From contig JAFCFP010000002.1 in NCBI GenBank assembly GCA_017608575.1, forward strand, positions 1-54,349: a stretch of DNA of 54,349 bases, read 5' to 3'. Within the stretch, counting starts at the first letter, position 1; each line of letters opens with the position of its first letter. A program made the translations under genes and the position numbers. Shown in pieces: positions 1 to 8,598 of this stretch. Source of the stretch: Candidatus Iainarchaeum sp. (GTDB taxonomy: Archaea; Iainarchaeota; Iainarchaeia; Iainarchaeales; DTGL01). Below the pieces are notes generated by a model. It ran no database searches. It saw only the letters and a program-made list of their open reading frames with translations, and was not told the DNA's origin.

Positions 1-5
1 CTATT

Positions 6-809
6 GTGCCAATTCACAGAAGCCAGGGCGTGTACCGCCTTGAATGGAATGGAAGAACACTTGCCATAACAGCTGAAGAACCCGAAACCCATAAGGATTT
101 GATTAAAGCGATTCCAAAAAAAGTCATTGCGGGTTCGCAAGGAAACACAATAATGCTGAAAACAAACCGTTCACTAAACGGCCTTAAAAAAGCACTTGCA
201 ATGCTTATAGCCAACGGCAAGGCCATAAAAGCTGGAAGGTACATTGCTGAATTTGAAGTAAAACAACCGCTTTTAAACGGCCGCAGATGGATTCTGAGAA
301 CAGTGAATGCTCCCATTCAAGGAAAGAGAAAAACAATTGCCACTTTTACTTGGTGCACTGAACGCGGAAGAAAACTAACATATGAATCCCATTCTGAAAC
401 AATGGCAACTGAAGTGCTTTTAAGGAAGCTTTACAGGAATATTTATCCAAGAGCTCCACCAAGAAAAATTGAAAGATTAGTGGCTGAAACAAAAAGAGAA
501 TTTGAAGGACAGTCAAACTTGATTTCAAAAATAACAGACGCCCACCTGAAAGCTGATGGCCAAAAATATCTCCCGCACTTGCCAGAAAAACAACTCATAG
601 CAAAACTGTTTTTTGTTGACTTTTCAGGCGAATTGAATCCAAAAACTGGCAGAATTGAACCAGTGCTAATTGAAGCGCACCCCCAGGCAAGCTATTATCG
701 ATTGAGAGAAATTGACAAAGAAGCATTTATTAAAGTTAAAATTGCTGAAGAAAATGCATTGCTCCAACATAGTGCACTCGAGGAATGGAGAAAAAAAGCC
801 GGTTTATAG
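6..809 (+). CDS. Unrecognised basic protein, possibly 5'-truncated by the window edge
   Basis: I do not recognise this 267-residue protein. It is lysine/arginine-rich and soluble, with no membrane segment or clear motif. The C-terminal third contains a conserved-looking stretch around FFVDFSGELNPKTG followed by VLIEAHP. The only visible start is GTG at position 6, but the frame stays open to the window edge, so more N-terminal sequence may lie outside. It converges on the endonuclease IV gene, and the two coding ends overlap by six bases. No function is assigned. Confidence 0.6.
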   Translation: MPIHRSQGVYRLEWNGRTLAITAEEPETHKDLIKAIPKKVIAGSQGNTIMLKTNRSLNGLKKALAMLIANGKAIKAGRYIAEFEVKQPLLNGRRWILRTVNAPIQGKRKTIATFTWCTERGRKLTYESHSETMATEVLLRKLYRNIYPRAPPRKIERLVAETKREFEGQSNLISKITDAHLKADGQKYLPHLPEKQLIAKLFFVDFSGELNPKTGRIEPVLIEAHPQASYYRLREIDKEAFIKVKIAEENALLQHSALEEWRKKAGL

Positions 810-1640
810 CCTTGAAAACGCTTTTTTCAACAGCAATGCATCGCTTTCAATGTTAGGGCTCTCGCTTATTATTATGCCAGAGCAATTGAATTCCTTAAAA
901 GCACGGAGCAATTCTACATAATTAAAGTCTGATTCTTTGAGGTTGAGATGATTGCGTTCACCTTTTTCCGAATAAGCAATGCCTGAAACATGGCAGTGCA
1001 TTTCGTTTAATGCCTTTTTGCCAAGCTTTTTTTCAATTAATTCAAGCACTGAACAGAATTCTTCAAATGAATTCATTTTTCCAATGGAACGCGCATGTAA
1101 ATGCGAAAAATCAATGCAGGGCAGCACTTGTTCCAGTTCACTGCTTAATTCAACCAATTCCTCAAGTGAACCGAATTGTGATTTTTTTCCAGTTGTTTCA
1201 GGTCTGATCCAAATATTGTTTTTTTCAGAGCGAAGTATTGAAACAATTTCTTTGAGTGATTCTTTAACTGTTTCATAGACTTTTTTTTGCTCTATTTTTT
1301 GATAGAATGCTGCGTGAAAGCAAACAGAAAAAGCACCACACTGCCATGCCCTGCGAGCAGCTTCAAGGATGCGTTCTTTGCTGGCTTTGCGTTTTTTTTC
1401 TTCAAGTGAATTAAGGTTAATAAAATAAGAGGCATGGCTTGTTAAGACAACATTGTTTTTTGCAGCAGCCTCTCTTACTTTTGGAGCAAGTTCTCTGCTT
1501 ACATTTACATTCCTAACAAACTCGAGCTCCATTGCATCCAAGCCCAATTCCCTTACTTTACTTATACCATTAAGTGTGTTGCTTGGTTGAGTGGACAAAG
1601 GGATTCCTGCAGTTCCAAACCTCAAATTATTGAATTTCAT
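804..1640 (-). CDS. nfo: Endonuclease IV-type AP endonuclease (AP endonuclease 2 family)
   Basis: A 278-residue TIM-barrel protein that should cut DNA 5' of abasic sites in base-excision repair. The usual zinc-ligand motifs appear in family order: TSHASYFIN (His), FHAAFY (His), RPETTG (Glu), DFSHLHAR (Asp and His), EMHCHVSG (His) and ISESPN (Glu). The length matches the roughly 280-residue family. I chose ATG at 1640 rather than the TTG six bases upstream because GGTTGA lies just before it. It may act after the uracil-DNA glycosylase encoded near 20.3 kb. The fold is clear; assignment to Nfo rather than a related sugar isomerase of the same superfamily is slightly less certain. Confidence 0.85.
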   Translation of the reverse strand: MKFNNLRFGTAGIPLSTQPSNTLNGISKVRELGLDAMELEFVRNVNVSRELAPKVREAAAKNNVVLTSHASYFINLNSLEEKKRKASKERILEAARRAWQCGAFSVCFHAAFYQKIEQKKVYETVKESLKEIVSILRSEKNNIWIRPETTGKKSQFGSLEELVELSSELEQVLPCIDFSHLHARSIGKMNSFEEFCSVLELIEKKLGKKALNEMHCHVSGIAYSEKGERNHLNLKESDFNYVELLRAFKEFNCSGIIISESPNIESDALLLKKAFSRL

Positions 1641-1826
1641 TTTCAACCAGCTATGAAATGTATTCTTTTCATTGGAATCTTCATTCTTTTGGTGCTAAAA
1701 ATCAAGTAATTTGTTTTTCTGTTCTCTTTTATGCGTTTAACACTCAACACTTTGCATTTAAACTGCTTCAATTTAACGCCCCTTACTGTTTTAAAAAATA
1801 TTAAAAGACAAACTCCTGGAATGTTT

Positions 1827-2093
1827 TTATTTTGCCTTTGGCTTCTTTATCAAGCGGTATCTTACACTTTTTCCAACCCTGACAACTTTGTAGCATTTTC
1901 CGCCGACTTCAAATCTTTCCCCAACCCTCAACGTGTTGAGAAAAGCTCTTGCCTTTGGTGTTAGCCCTGAAAGCGGTAGATATTTGATTGCACTTTTGGG
2001 TTTTTTATGCAGCGAGGTTTTTGACGTAATTCTTTCGCCCTTGTGCCTTTTCTTTCTATGACGGCAAATAGCGCTTCTTTTATGAAGACCCAT
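1827..2093 (-). CDS. Small, strongly basic hypothetical protein
   Basis: Not recognised. The 88 residues are very rich in Lys, Arg and His, with an N-terminal basic segment (RHRKKRHKGER). The C-terminal half, VGERFEVGGKCYKVVRVG, looks like a small beta-rich domain. The composition suggests RNA, ribosome or DNA binding, which is inference only. It starts at ATG with an AT-rich TATA-like stretch (near 2115-2125) about 25 bp upstream, which fits a leaderless message. It is divergent from the stomatin gene. It lies upstream of nfo, separated by 180 bp of AT-rich sequence in which I see no gene. Confidence 0.5.
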   Translation of the reverse strand: MGLHKRSAICRHRKKRHKGERITSKTSLHKKPKSAIKYLPLSGLTPKARAFLNTLRVGERFEVGGKCYKVVRVGKSVRYRLIKKPKAK

Positions 2094-2178
2094 TTAAATC
2101 ATTAAAAATAACACAACATTCTTTTTAATTATTTTGATTTTAAATAATGCGGCTTGGTTTAAATGCGGGGGGGTTTAA

Positions 2179-2961
2179 TTGGTTGATAGTTTTGTTTTAG
2201 CTGCAGTAATGTTTTCACTCTTTATTCCAATAATAATTATTTTGTTTTTTCTTTTCTTGGCTTCAATAAGAATTTTGAAGGAGTGGGAACGCGGGGTTGT
2301 TCTAACGCTTGGAAAGTTTTCAGGAGTGAGAAACCCCGGATTGAATTTTATTATTCCAATAATCCAAAAAATGATTCATGTTGACATGCGAATTTTAACA
2401 GCAGACATTCCAAGGCAAGAAGTAATAACAAAGGACAACATTCCTGTTCTTGTGAACACTGTTGTTTACTTCAAAGTAATGGATGCAGCAAAAGCCGTAA
2501 TAAAAATAAAAGATTACGCTTATGCAGTAAAACAATACACTCAGGGCGCTTTAAGGGATGTTATTGGAAACCACGAACTTGACTTTGTTTTGCAGGAAAG
2601 GGAAAAAATAAGCAACAACATTAAAAACATTGTAGACGCAGAAACAGATGAATGGGGAATTGACATAACCTCAATTAAAATACAGGAAATAGAGCTGCCA
2701 GCGGAAATGAAACGCGCAATGGCAAAACAAGCAGAGTCAGAGCGTGAAAGGCGTGGAAGAATAATTGTTTCAAAAGGTGAACTCGCAGCATCAGAAAACC
2801 TCAGAAAGGCAGCTGAAAACCTTTCAAAATCAAAAGGCGCTTTGCACCTGCGAACCCTACAAACAATCAGGGAAATAGCCGCAGATCCATCGGAGAAAAT
2901 AATAATTTTGATTCCCGGTGAAATAGAAAACATTGCAAAAAAAATCATTCCAAAAAAATAA
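2179..2961 (+). CDS. Stomatin/prohibitin-like SPFH (band 7) membrane protein
   Basis: A 260-residue membrane-anchored scaffold protein. Residues 5-30 are one hydrophobic helix. The band 7 domain follows, with the hallmark ERGVVLTLGKFSGVRNPGLN (about 36-55) and the later DIPRQEVITKDN. A charged helical region (about 175-225) should oligomerise, as in archaeal stomatins. The called start is TTG with no good ribosome site; ATG at 2209 is equally plausible because a TATA-like TTTAAAT lies at 2158-2164. Archaeal stomatins usually neighbour a NfeD-type protein or clpP-like protease; here the next genes are HPS and MscS, 11 bp and then a few bases apart, so the three look co-transcribed. Confidence 0.9.
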   Translation: MVDSFVLAAVMFSLFIPIIIILFFLFLASIRILKEWERGVVLTLGKFSGVRNPGLNFIIPIIQKMIHVDMRILTADIPRQEVITKDNIPVLVNTVVYFKVMDAAKAVIKIKDYAYAVKQYTQGALRDVIGNHELDFVLQEREKISNNIKNIVDAETDEWGIDITSIKIQEIELPAEMKRAMAKQAESERERRGRIIVSKGELAASENLRKAAENLSKSKGALHLRTLQTIREIAADPSEKIIILIPGEIENIAKKIIPKK

Positions 2962-2972
2962 GGGGACAGTTA

Positions 2973-3782
2973 ATGGAGGAAATAGAAAAACAATTGCTTA
3001 AAGACCTCGAAGCGTACAGTAGACAGATTGATGCAGAATTGCAACAGTTTTCCCCACCAAACACCCAAAAAGGAAAATTTAATGCAGCAAATGCCCCTAA
3101 AAGAAAAATGGATAGGAGACTCAAACACGGAAGCCTTTATTTGCAAATAGCGTTCAATTATGACCTTAACATGGTTAACAGAATTCTTCCACGGATTCCA
3201 AAAAACGAAAGAATTCTTATTGAAGCAGGCACACCGTTCATTAAACGTTATGGCGCGAATGGCATTAAAAGGATTGCTGCTCTGTGGCCAGGAAAAATTG
3301 TTGCAGACATTAAAACAGTTGATGGTGCAGTCGCAGAAGTGGACGAATGCTTTCATGCTGGGGCAACAGCTGCAACAGTTATAGGGAATGCTTCCACTGA
3401 AACAATTGACTTGTTCATTGAAAAATGCAATGAACTCGGCATGGATTCAATGATTGACATGCTTAATGTTGAAAGACCGCTTCGCGTATTGCTTCCACTG
3501 AAAAGAAAGCCTGATGTAGTGGTAATTCACAAGGGGCGCGATGAAGAAACAACAGCCGGCAAGGTTATTAAGTACAAGCACATTAATAAAATTCGCAGCA
3601 AGTACGATGTGTTCATTTCAGTTGCAGGGGGTGTTGACTTAAAAGAGGCACGCAGTGCAATATTTAACGGCGCGGAAATCGTGGTGGCAAACATTGTAAG
3701 GCCAAGCGATCCCTGGACTGGAATTAGCAGTGAAGAAAAAGTTGAAGAAATGGCAATGAAATTTTTGGCAACAATTGGGTGA
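2973..3782 (+). CDS. 3-hexulose-6-phosphate synthase family protein (OMP decarboxylase superfamily)
   Basis: A 269-residue TIM barrel. The core motif VADIKTVDG (near residue 110), followed by an AGATAATVIGNA segment and VVIHKGRDEE, matches 3-hexulose-6-phosphate synthase rather than OMP decarboxylase, which has DxKxxDI. HPS interconverts ribulose 5-phosphate plus formaldehyde with hexulose 6-phosphate; in archaea lacking an oxidative pentose pathway it runs in reverse to make pentose phosphates. The first roughly 50 residues are an extra charged N-terminal segment. No isomerase (PHI) partner is adjacent. Downstream genes for PRPP synthetase and purine-like kinases would use the ribose phosphate. 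A related lyase remains possible. Confidence 0.8.
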   Translation: MEEIEKQLLKDLEAYSRQIDAELQQFSPPNTQKGKFNAANAPKRKMDRRLKHGSLYLQIAFNYDLNMVNRILPRIPKNERILIEAGTPFIKRYGANGIKRIAALWPGKIVADIKTVDGAVAEVDECFHAGATAATVIGNASTETIDLFIEKCNELGMDSMIDMLNVERPLRVLLPLKRKPDVVVIHKGRDEETTAGKVIKYKHINKIRSKYDVFISVAGGVDLKEARSAIFNGAEIVVANIVRPSDPWTGISSEEKVEEMAMKFLATIG

Positions 3783-3786
3783 AAAA

Positions 3787-4749
3787 ATGGAAAAAGCCAA
3801 GAAAAAAAGGATTAGCTGGGTTTTTTGGAGCATTTTTTTAGTTGTGGGCGTACTCTTGTTTTTGTTTTACTTAAAACCATTGGAAATAATAATTCCGTGG
3901 GGAAAACTAGGCATTGTTTTTTGGGCTCTGGCGGTTATTTTTGGAGCAATGATTGTTTCAAAAATTTTTTCCGTGCTTTTAATGAGCCGACTTAAAGAAT
4001 TAGCAAAATCAAGCCACATAAAACTTGACATTACTCGTTTCAGAATATTTGAACACTTGGTAAGCCTGGCAATTTATTCACTTGCATTCATTTACATTGT
4101 TTATTCAGTGCCAGAATTAAGAGCTCTGAGCATTTCAATTTTGGCAGGAGTTGGTTTTGCAGCAATCATTGTTGGATTTGCAGCAAAAGAAGTTCTTTCA
4201 AATCTTTTAAGTGGAATATTCATTGCAGTGTTCCAGCCCTTGCGCGTTGGAGACAGGATTCGATTCGAGGGAGAATACGGCACGGTTGAAGACATTACCC
4301 TAAGGCACACCGTCATAAAAACTTGGAAAAACATAAGGCTCGTAGTGCCAAATTCGGTAATAAACAAGGCAACAATTACCAATTATTCCATTGTGGATGA
4401 AAAATGCCTTGAAACAATTGATATGCCAATAAGCTATGATTCCAGCATAGACAAGGCAAAAAAAATAATGATTGAAGAAGCAAAAAAACACAAGGATTTT
4501 TTCAACCCGCATTCAAAAGGAGAACTTGTATCAAAAAAAGAACCAATCAAAGTGCGTGTTACAGGGCTTGGGGATTACTTTGTCAATTTAAGGCTTTATT
4601 TTTGGGCAAAAAACAAGCCCACTGCTTTTCGCATGAGCTGTGATTTAAGGGAAAGCATTAAAAAGCGCTTTGACAGGGAAGGAATTGAAATTCCATTCCC
4701 TTACAGAACAATTGTTTATAAAAGAGAACTGAAAAAGAAAAAAAATTAA
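3787..4749 (+). CDS. Small-conductance mechanosensitive channel (MscS family)
   Basis: A 320-residue integral membrane protein. The N-terminus has about four hydrophobic helices (roughly 10-30, 38-60, 85-105 and 108-130). The pore-lining helix is Gly/Ala-rich (GVGFAAIIVGFAAKEVLSN), followed by the conserved GIFIAVFQPLRVGDRI and a soluble beta domain. It should release solutes during hypo-osmotic shock. I start at ATG 3787 because GGGTGA, which contains the HPS stop codon, is a well-placed ribosome site; the upstream TTG at 3775 would overlap HPS. The coupling suggests co-expression with stomatin and HPS. Confidence 0.92.
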   Translation: MEKAKKKRISWVFWSIFLVVGVLLFLFYLKPLEIIIPWGKLGIVFWALAVIFGAMIVSKIFSVLLMSRLKELAKSSHIKLDITRFRIFEHLVSLAIYSLAFIYIVYSVPELRALSISILAGVGFAAIIVGFAAKEVLSNLLSGIFIAVFQPLRVGDRIRFEGEYGTVEDITLRHTVIKTWKNIRLVVPNSVINKATITNYSIVDEKCLETIDMPISYDSSIDKAKKIMIEEAKKHKDFFNPHSKGELVSKKEPIKVRVTGLGDYFVNLRLYFWAKNKPTAFRMSCDLRESIKKRFDREGIEIPFPYRTIVYKRELKKKKN

Positions 4750-5513
4750 GCGTTTTCATTTGTGCACGATTGAGGCAGGCTAATGAATATTTCTCCAAAA
4801 AATGATTCCTGCCATAGCGAAATGCGTCCTTTTTTTCCAAGGAAAAGCAATGGCACAAAAGTGTCGACTATGCCAAGCGGCGAATGGTCTATTATGAGAG
4901 CAGAGAAAAGCACCAAACCCTGTGAATCCGCGAGTTCAAGAATGCGTGAGTAAACCTCTTCTATTTTTTCACTAATGTCTTTTTCACTAAACACTGGAAT
5001 GCGAAAAACCGGTTTTTCATTGGCTTTAAGGCGCTGGCCTGCTGGTTTTTGTTTTGTTTTTTCAATCACTGCCTCAATTGCTGTCAATAATTCATTCAAT
5101 GTAACAGTGGATTCGCGCATTTTTGTCAATGGCGTTAGCTCTGGCAGCATTTCGTTCATTTTCTTTATTTCTTCCTCTGAAAGCTCTTGTTCTTTTTTTT
5201 CAAGGAAAGGAAAACGAATCGTTTTTGATTTCATTTTTAAAAGAATAGCGCATGCAAGTATTGCGTTTGCCGGAATCCGCAGGCTTAATTCCTGCATTTG
5301 CTGGATTTTTTTAAGATATTCTTGTGAAAGCTTCACCAAATCAATTGCCCATAAATCCATTTTTTCTTTTTTAACCAATTCAAGCAAAATAACCTTCCAT
5401 TCAGGTTGTTCAATCAAGTCAACGAGGTCCAGCTCGTTGCATTTTTGTTGCAATTGATTGCTTGGCTTTAAAGCAGTTTGTTGCGGTTTTGCTTCTACTT
5501 TCAAAGAAGGCAT
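4746..5513 (-). CDS. scpA: Segregation and condensation protein A-like (ScpA/kleisin)
   Basis: A 255-residue kleisin-like subunit of SMC chromosome-condensation complexes. After about 30 variable residues comes the characteristic LIEQPEWKVILLELVKKEKMDLWAID region, then a helix ending IPANAILACAILLKMKSK, an acidic linker, and a C-terminal winged-helix-like domain (about 180-245) that would contact the SMC head. Size and domain order fit ScpA. No smc or scpB gene lies within this window, so its partners must be elsewhere. It converges on the MscS gene with a four-base overlap and shares a 140 bp intergenic region with the divergent KaiC-like gene. Confidence 0.85.
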   Translation of the reverse strand: MPSLKVEAKPQQTALKPSNQLQQKCNELDLVDLIEQPEWKVILLELVKKEKMDLWAIDLVKLSQEYLKKIQQMQELSLRIPANAILACAILLKMKSKTIRFPFLEKKEQELSEEEIKKMNEMLPELTPLTKMRESTVTLNELLTAIEAVIEKTKQKPAGQRLKANEKPVFRIPVFSEKDISEKIEEVYSRILELADSQGLVLFSALIIDHSPLGIVDTFVPLLFLGKKGRISLWQESFFGEIFISLPQSCTNENA

Positions 5514-5653
5514 GGAAAAACACCTAAATTTAAAAACTGTTTTATATTAATACTACTGTTCTTAAATAGGGCTCAGCCACTATTTAAGGCTTTTTATTGA
5601 ATTTTAATGGAAAAAATTAATAAGGGAATAAGTCAAATAATATAGGTGATTAC

Positions 5654-6367
5654 ATGGAAAGGGTTAAAACCGGGATTGAAGGACTGGATGAATTGATTGA
5701 AGGGGGAATTCCACAGGGTTCCTCAGTACTCATTTCAGGAGGAAGCGGTACTGGAAAAACAATTCTTGCAACGCAGTATATTTATAACGGCGGCAAAATG
5801 TATGAAGAGCCAGGAATCTATGTAAGCCTTGAAACCAATCTTAAAAACATTATCTGGAACATGCAGAACTTCAATTGGGATATAAGAGAATTGCAGGAAA
5901 AAAACTTAATGAAAACATACAGGTTGAACTTAGGGCACATCACAAGCGATGAAAACGTTGCAGAAAAAGTGGACGAAGAATTAAATGTAATATCTCAAAT
6001 GGTAAAAGAAATGGGAGCAAAACGCTTGGTGATTGACTCTGTTACAGCTTTTGGCATTTGGTTTGCAAACCGCGGGCTTGTGAGGAATATGTTGTTTCAG
6101 TTCACCGATAAACTAAAAAACCTAAACTGCACAACCCTGCTTTTAACAGAAACAGGTGGTGGAAGACGCGAGTTCAGTGCATTTGGCGTTGAAGAATTCG
6201 TAGCAGACGGCGTAATAACGCTTTATTTCACTCCACCGCATAGAAGCATTTTTGTCAAAAAAATGCGTGGAACAAACCATTCAAAAATAATCCACCCATT
6301 CCAAATAACAGACAAAGGCATTGTAATCAATGCATCAGACCGCGTTTTATGGGAATCAATCAAATGA
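5654..6367 (+). CDS. KaiC-like RecA-superfamily ATPase, single domain
   Basis: A 237-residue single-domain KaiC-like ATPase. Walker A is GGSGTGKT at residues 29-36, Walker B is RLVIDS at about 124-129, and the family signature GIEGLDELIEGGIPQGS precedes the P loop. In archaea such proteins are linked to signalling, motility or regulation, but the role of an isolated one is unknown. AGGTGATT immediately before the ATG is a strong ribosome site. It is divergent from scpA and convergent with the JAMM-like gene. No histidine kinase or flagellar gene is nearby. Confidence 0.9.
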   Translation: MERVKTGIEGLDELIEGGIPQGSSVLISGGSGTGKTILATQYIYNGGKMYEEPGIYVSLETNLKNIIWNMQNFNWDIRELQEKNLMKTYRLNLGHITSDENVAEKVDEELNVISQMVKEMGAKRLVIDSVTAFGIWFANRGLVRNMLFQFTDKLKNLNCTTLLLTETGGGRREFSAFGVEEFVADGVITLYFTPPHRSIFVKKMRGTNHSKIIHPFQITDKGIVINASDRVLWESIK

Positions 6368-6372
6368 TTCCC

Positions 6373-7011
6373 CTACTTTTTCTTTCTTCTTTTCATTTTC
6401 AGCGAATCGACTGCTTTTCTAGCCAAATTCTTTCGCTTGAATTTGCCATTTTTCCTGTCAAAACGATAACCGGGCATTGCAATGTGCTTGAGTTTGATTC
6501 CGCTTTCATTCAATGCATCGAAATATGCTTTTATCAAGCGCCTGTTCTTAGTAAGGGGTGGAACCACAAAACCGCTTCCACCTTTATGAAAAGTATATAT
6601 TATAAATGGTCTGGAAGAAAGGCGTTTGGCAAGTTCCTTTCGCACTTCTTGTACTTCTTTTCCTTTTTTAATTTCTAAAAAAGTATAACCCAATACTTCA
6701 CCTGAACGGTTCACTGAAACAATTATATCTATTTTTCTCTTGCCAGGACTGGCTTCAACTCTCTTAAGAAAACTGAAAACATCTGTCTTGCTTGGAATTG
6801 CTCCCCCGCGTTTTTTAATGGGAAAATTTGGAGGATGAGTGTGGATGGAAAAAGTAAATTTCTTTGAGCGCTCAAAAGATTCTTCATCACCAACAGAAGT
6901 CATAGAACGCTTGCTTTCGTCTACAAGTGGAATTAGTTCCCTGCCAACGTCTTTACCCCACCCCATCTCATGACTGAATATTCTTGGCCATTCCTCTATT
7001 TGTTGCCTCAC
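6373..7011 (-). CDS. JAMM/MPN-like metalloprotease-fold protein
   Basis: A 212-residue basic protein. The segment SIHTHPPN followed by IPSKTDVFSF (about residues 54-80) matches the JAMM pattern HxHP...PSxxD, which binds zinc in Rpn11-like deubiquitinases and RadC-type proteins. The upstream glutamate is not certain; candidates are near residues 24-47. The C-terminus is very basic (KMKRRKKK), suggesting nucleic-acid contact. The only start in the open frame is GTG at 7011. The same frame continues upstream for 36 lysine-rich codons to an amber codon at 7120-7122, so the N-terminus is doubtful. No ubiquitin-like or E1 gene is adjacent. Confidence 0.6.
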   Translation of the reverse strand: MRQQIEEWPRIFSHEMGWGKDVGRELIPLVDESKRSMTSVGDEESFERSKKFTFSIHTHPPNFPIKKRGGAIPSKTDVFSFLKRVEASPGKRKIDIIVSVNRSGEVLGYTFLEIKKGKEVQEVRKELAKRLSSRPFIIYTFHKGGSGFVVPPLTKNRRLIKAYFDALNESGIKLKHIAMPGYRFDRKNGKFKRKNLARKAVDSLKMKRRKKK

Positions 7012-7238
7012 GGTTTTCCTTTCAGAAACAACAGTTTTTTGCCAGTAGCCTTGTTTATTCGAGTTCGCTTTACGTTGGAATAACTTCTTTGCTGCTTTGT
7101 TTTTGGTTGAATTTTTTTCCTACGCAACAACAATAACCACTACCCAAAATATCATGTTTAAATTCCTATTTAATCTTTTGGCAGTGGAAAATATCAAAAA
7201 TGAGCAAGAAAAACAAGAAATAATAAGAATGGAAAAAA

Positions 7239-8486
7239 TCAGGTTCCTTCCTTCCAGCTGCTTAAGTATTTTTTTTGCTCGTCTGTTAAAGAATCTATTT
7301 CAATACCCATTGCTTTTAATTGCAGTTCAGCAATATGCCTATCAATTTCTTTTGGCAGCACGTGAACGCCTGGTTTTAAAGCATTCTTAATGCCGTACTC
7401 CAACGCTAAAGCCTGTCCGCAAAAACTCAAGCTCATTACTTCACTTGGATGTCCTTCTGCTGCTGCAAGGTTGACAAGCCTGCCTTCAGCGCACAAGTAA
7501 ACCTTTTTGCCGCTTGCAAGAGTGAATTCGTCAAGGTTTGGTCTAATGTTCTGCTTTGCTTTTGCTTCTTTTTCAAGCGTAGCAACATCTATTTCCAGGT
7601 CAAAATGTCCAGCATTGGCAATAATGGCGCCATTTTTCATTTTATTAATGTGCTCCATTCTAATAACATGCTTGTTGCCTGTTACAGTCAAAAAAATATC
7701 TCCTATTTCTGCGGCTTTTGAAATAGGCATTACCCTAAAGCCATCCATTCTTGCCTGTAATGCTCTTAACGAATCAACCTCTGTAACAATTACGTTCGCG
7801 CTAAGCCCTTTAGCGCGTTGAGCTGAACCTTTTCCACAATCACCATAACCACAAACAACAAAGTTTTTGCCAGCAATAAGCGTGTTCGTTGAACGCAAAA
7901 TGCCATCCATTGAAGACTGACCAGTGCCATAATAATTGTCAAACAAGTGCTTTGTGTCATTGTCGTTAACTGCAATTACTGGGTACTTTAACGCAGAGTC
8001 TTTTTCCATTGCCCTCAAGCGAATTACGCCGGTTGTTGTTTCCTCTGTTCCAACCTTAATTTCCGGAATCAACTCAGCGTGGTTTCTGTGAATTTCAGTG
8101 ACCAAATCACAGCCGTCATCAATTGTTGCGTTTGGCTTGAAATCAATTACTTTGTTTAAGTTTTCATAGTACTCTTCCCTGCTTTCACCACGCCAGGCAA
8201 AAACATGAAAGCCCTCTTTGGCTAGTGCCGCAGCAACATCATCCTGTGTTGACAGTGGATTGCAACCGGTTATTGCAATCTCTGCACCGCCTGCTTTTAG
8301 TGTCCTTAAAAGGTTTGCTGTTTCCTTTGTTACATGCAAAGCCATTCCAACCCTAACGCCTTTCAGGGGTTTTTCTTTTTCAAATCGCTTTTTTACTTCC
8401 ATTAATGCCAGCATTTGCTGTTCAGCGTAATCAATTTTTTTCTTTCCCTGTTCCCACAAGTTTATGTCTTTTACATCAAAATCCAT
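7239..8486 (-). CDS. ahcY: Adenosylhomocysteinase (S-adenosyl-L-homocysteine hydrolase)
   Basis: A 415-residue cytosolic enzyme that splits S-adenosylhomocysteine into adenosine and homocysteine, removing the inhibitor of SAM-dependent methyltransferases. Diagnostic segments are TGCNPLSTQDD, DDGCDL, EETTTGV, the NAD-binding VVCGYGDCGKGSA, and NAGHFDLEID. The frame runs 90 codons further upstream, but ATG 8486 with a perfect AGGTGA at 8491-8496 is the true start, and the family begins there. A bacterial-type MetK, which makes the SAM, sits at the right edge of this window. The gene follows the adk-kinase-APH group on the same strand after a 112 bp gap. Confidence 0.97.
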   Translation of the reverse strand: MDFDVKDINLWEQGKKKIDYAEQQMLALMEVKKRFEKEKPLKGVRVGMALHVTKETANLLRTLKAGGAEIAITGCNPLSTQDDVAAALAKEGFHVFAWRGESREEYYENLNKVIDFKPNATIDDGCDLVTEIHRNHAELIPEIKVGTEETTTGVIRLRAMEKDSALKYPVIAVNDNDTKHLFDNYYGTGQSSMDGILRSTNTLIAGKNFVVCGYGDCGKGSAQRAKGLSANVIVTEVDSLRALQARMDGFRVMPISKAAEIGDIFLTVTGNKHVIRMEHINKMKNGAIIANAGHFDLEIDVATLEKEAKAKQNIRPNLDEFTLASGKKVYLCAEGRLVNLAAAEGHPSEVMSLSFCGQALALEYGIKNALKPGVHVLPKEIDRHIAELQLKAMGIEIDSLTDEQKKYLSSWKEGT

Positions 8487-8598
8487 TAAATCACCTTTAA
8501 AAAACAAAAAAACACAATTTAGTGCCAGTTCAAAGATTGTAAAGCAAAAGGAATTAAAGGCTTTTCTGTGTGCTAGCTGTCCTTTGCCATCAAATAAC

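Noticed and set aside
2162..2172. A run of G residues as a ribosome site for the stomatin gene
   Set aside because: It does not match a GGAGGTGAT-type site well; the start remains uncertain between TTG 2179 and ATG 2209.
7012..7238. A further protein-coding gene between the JAMM-like gene and ahcY
   Set aside because: Only the start-less upstream frame and short AT-rich frames are present.
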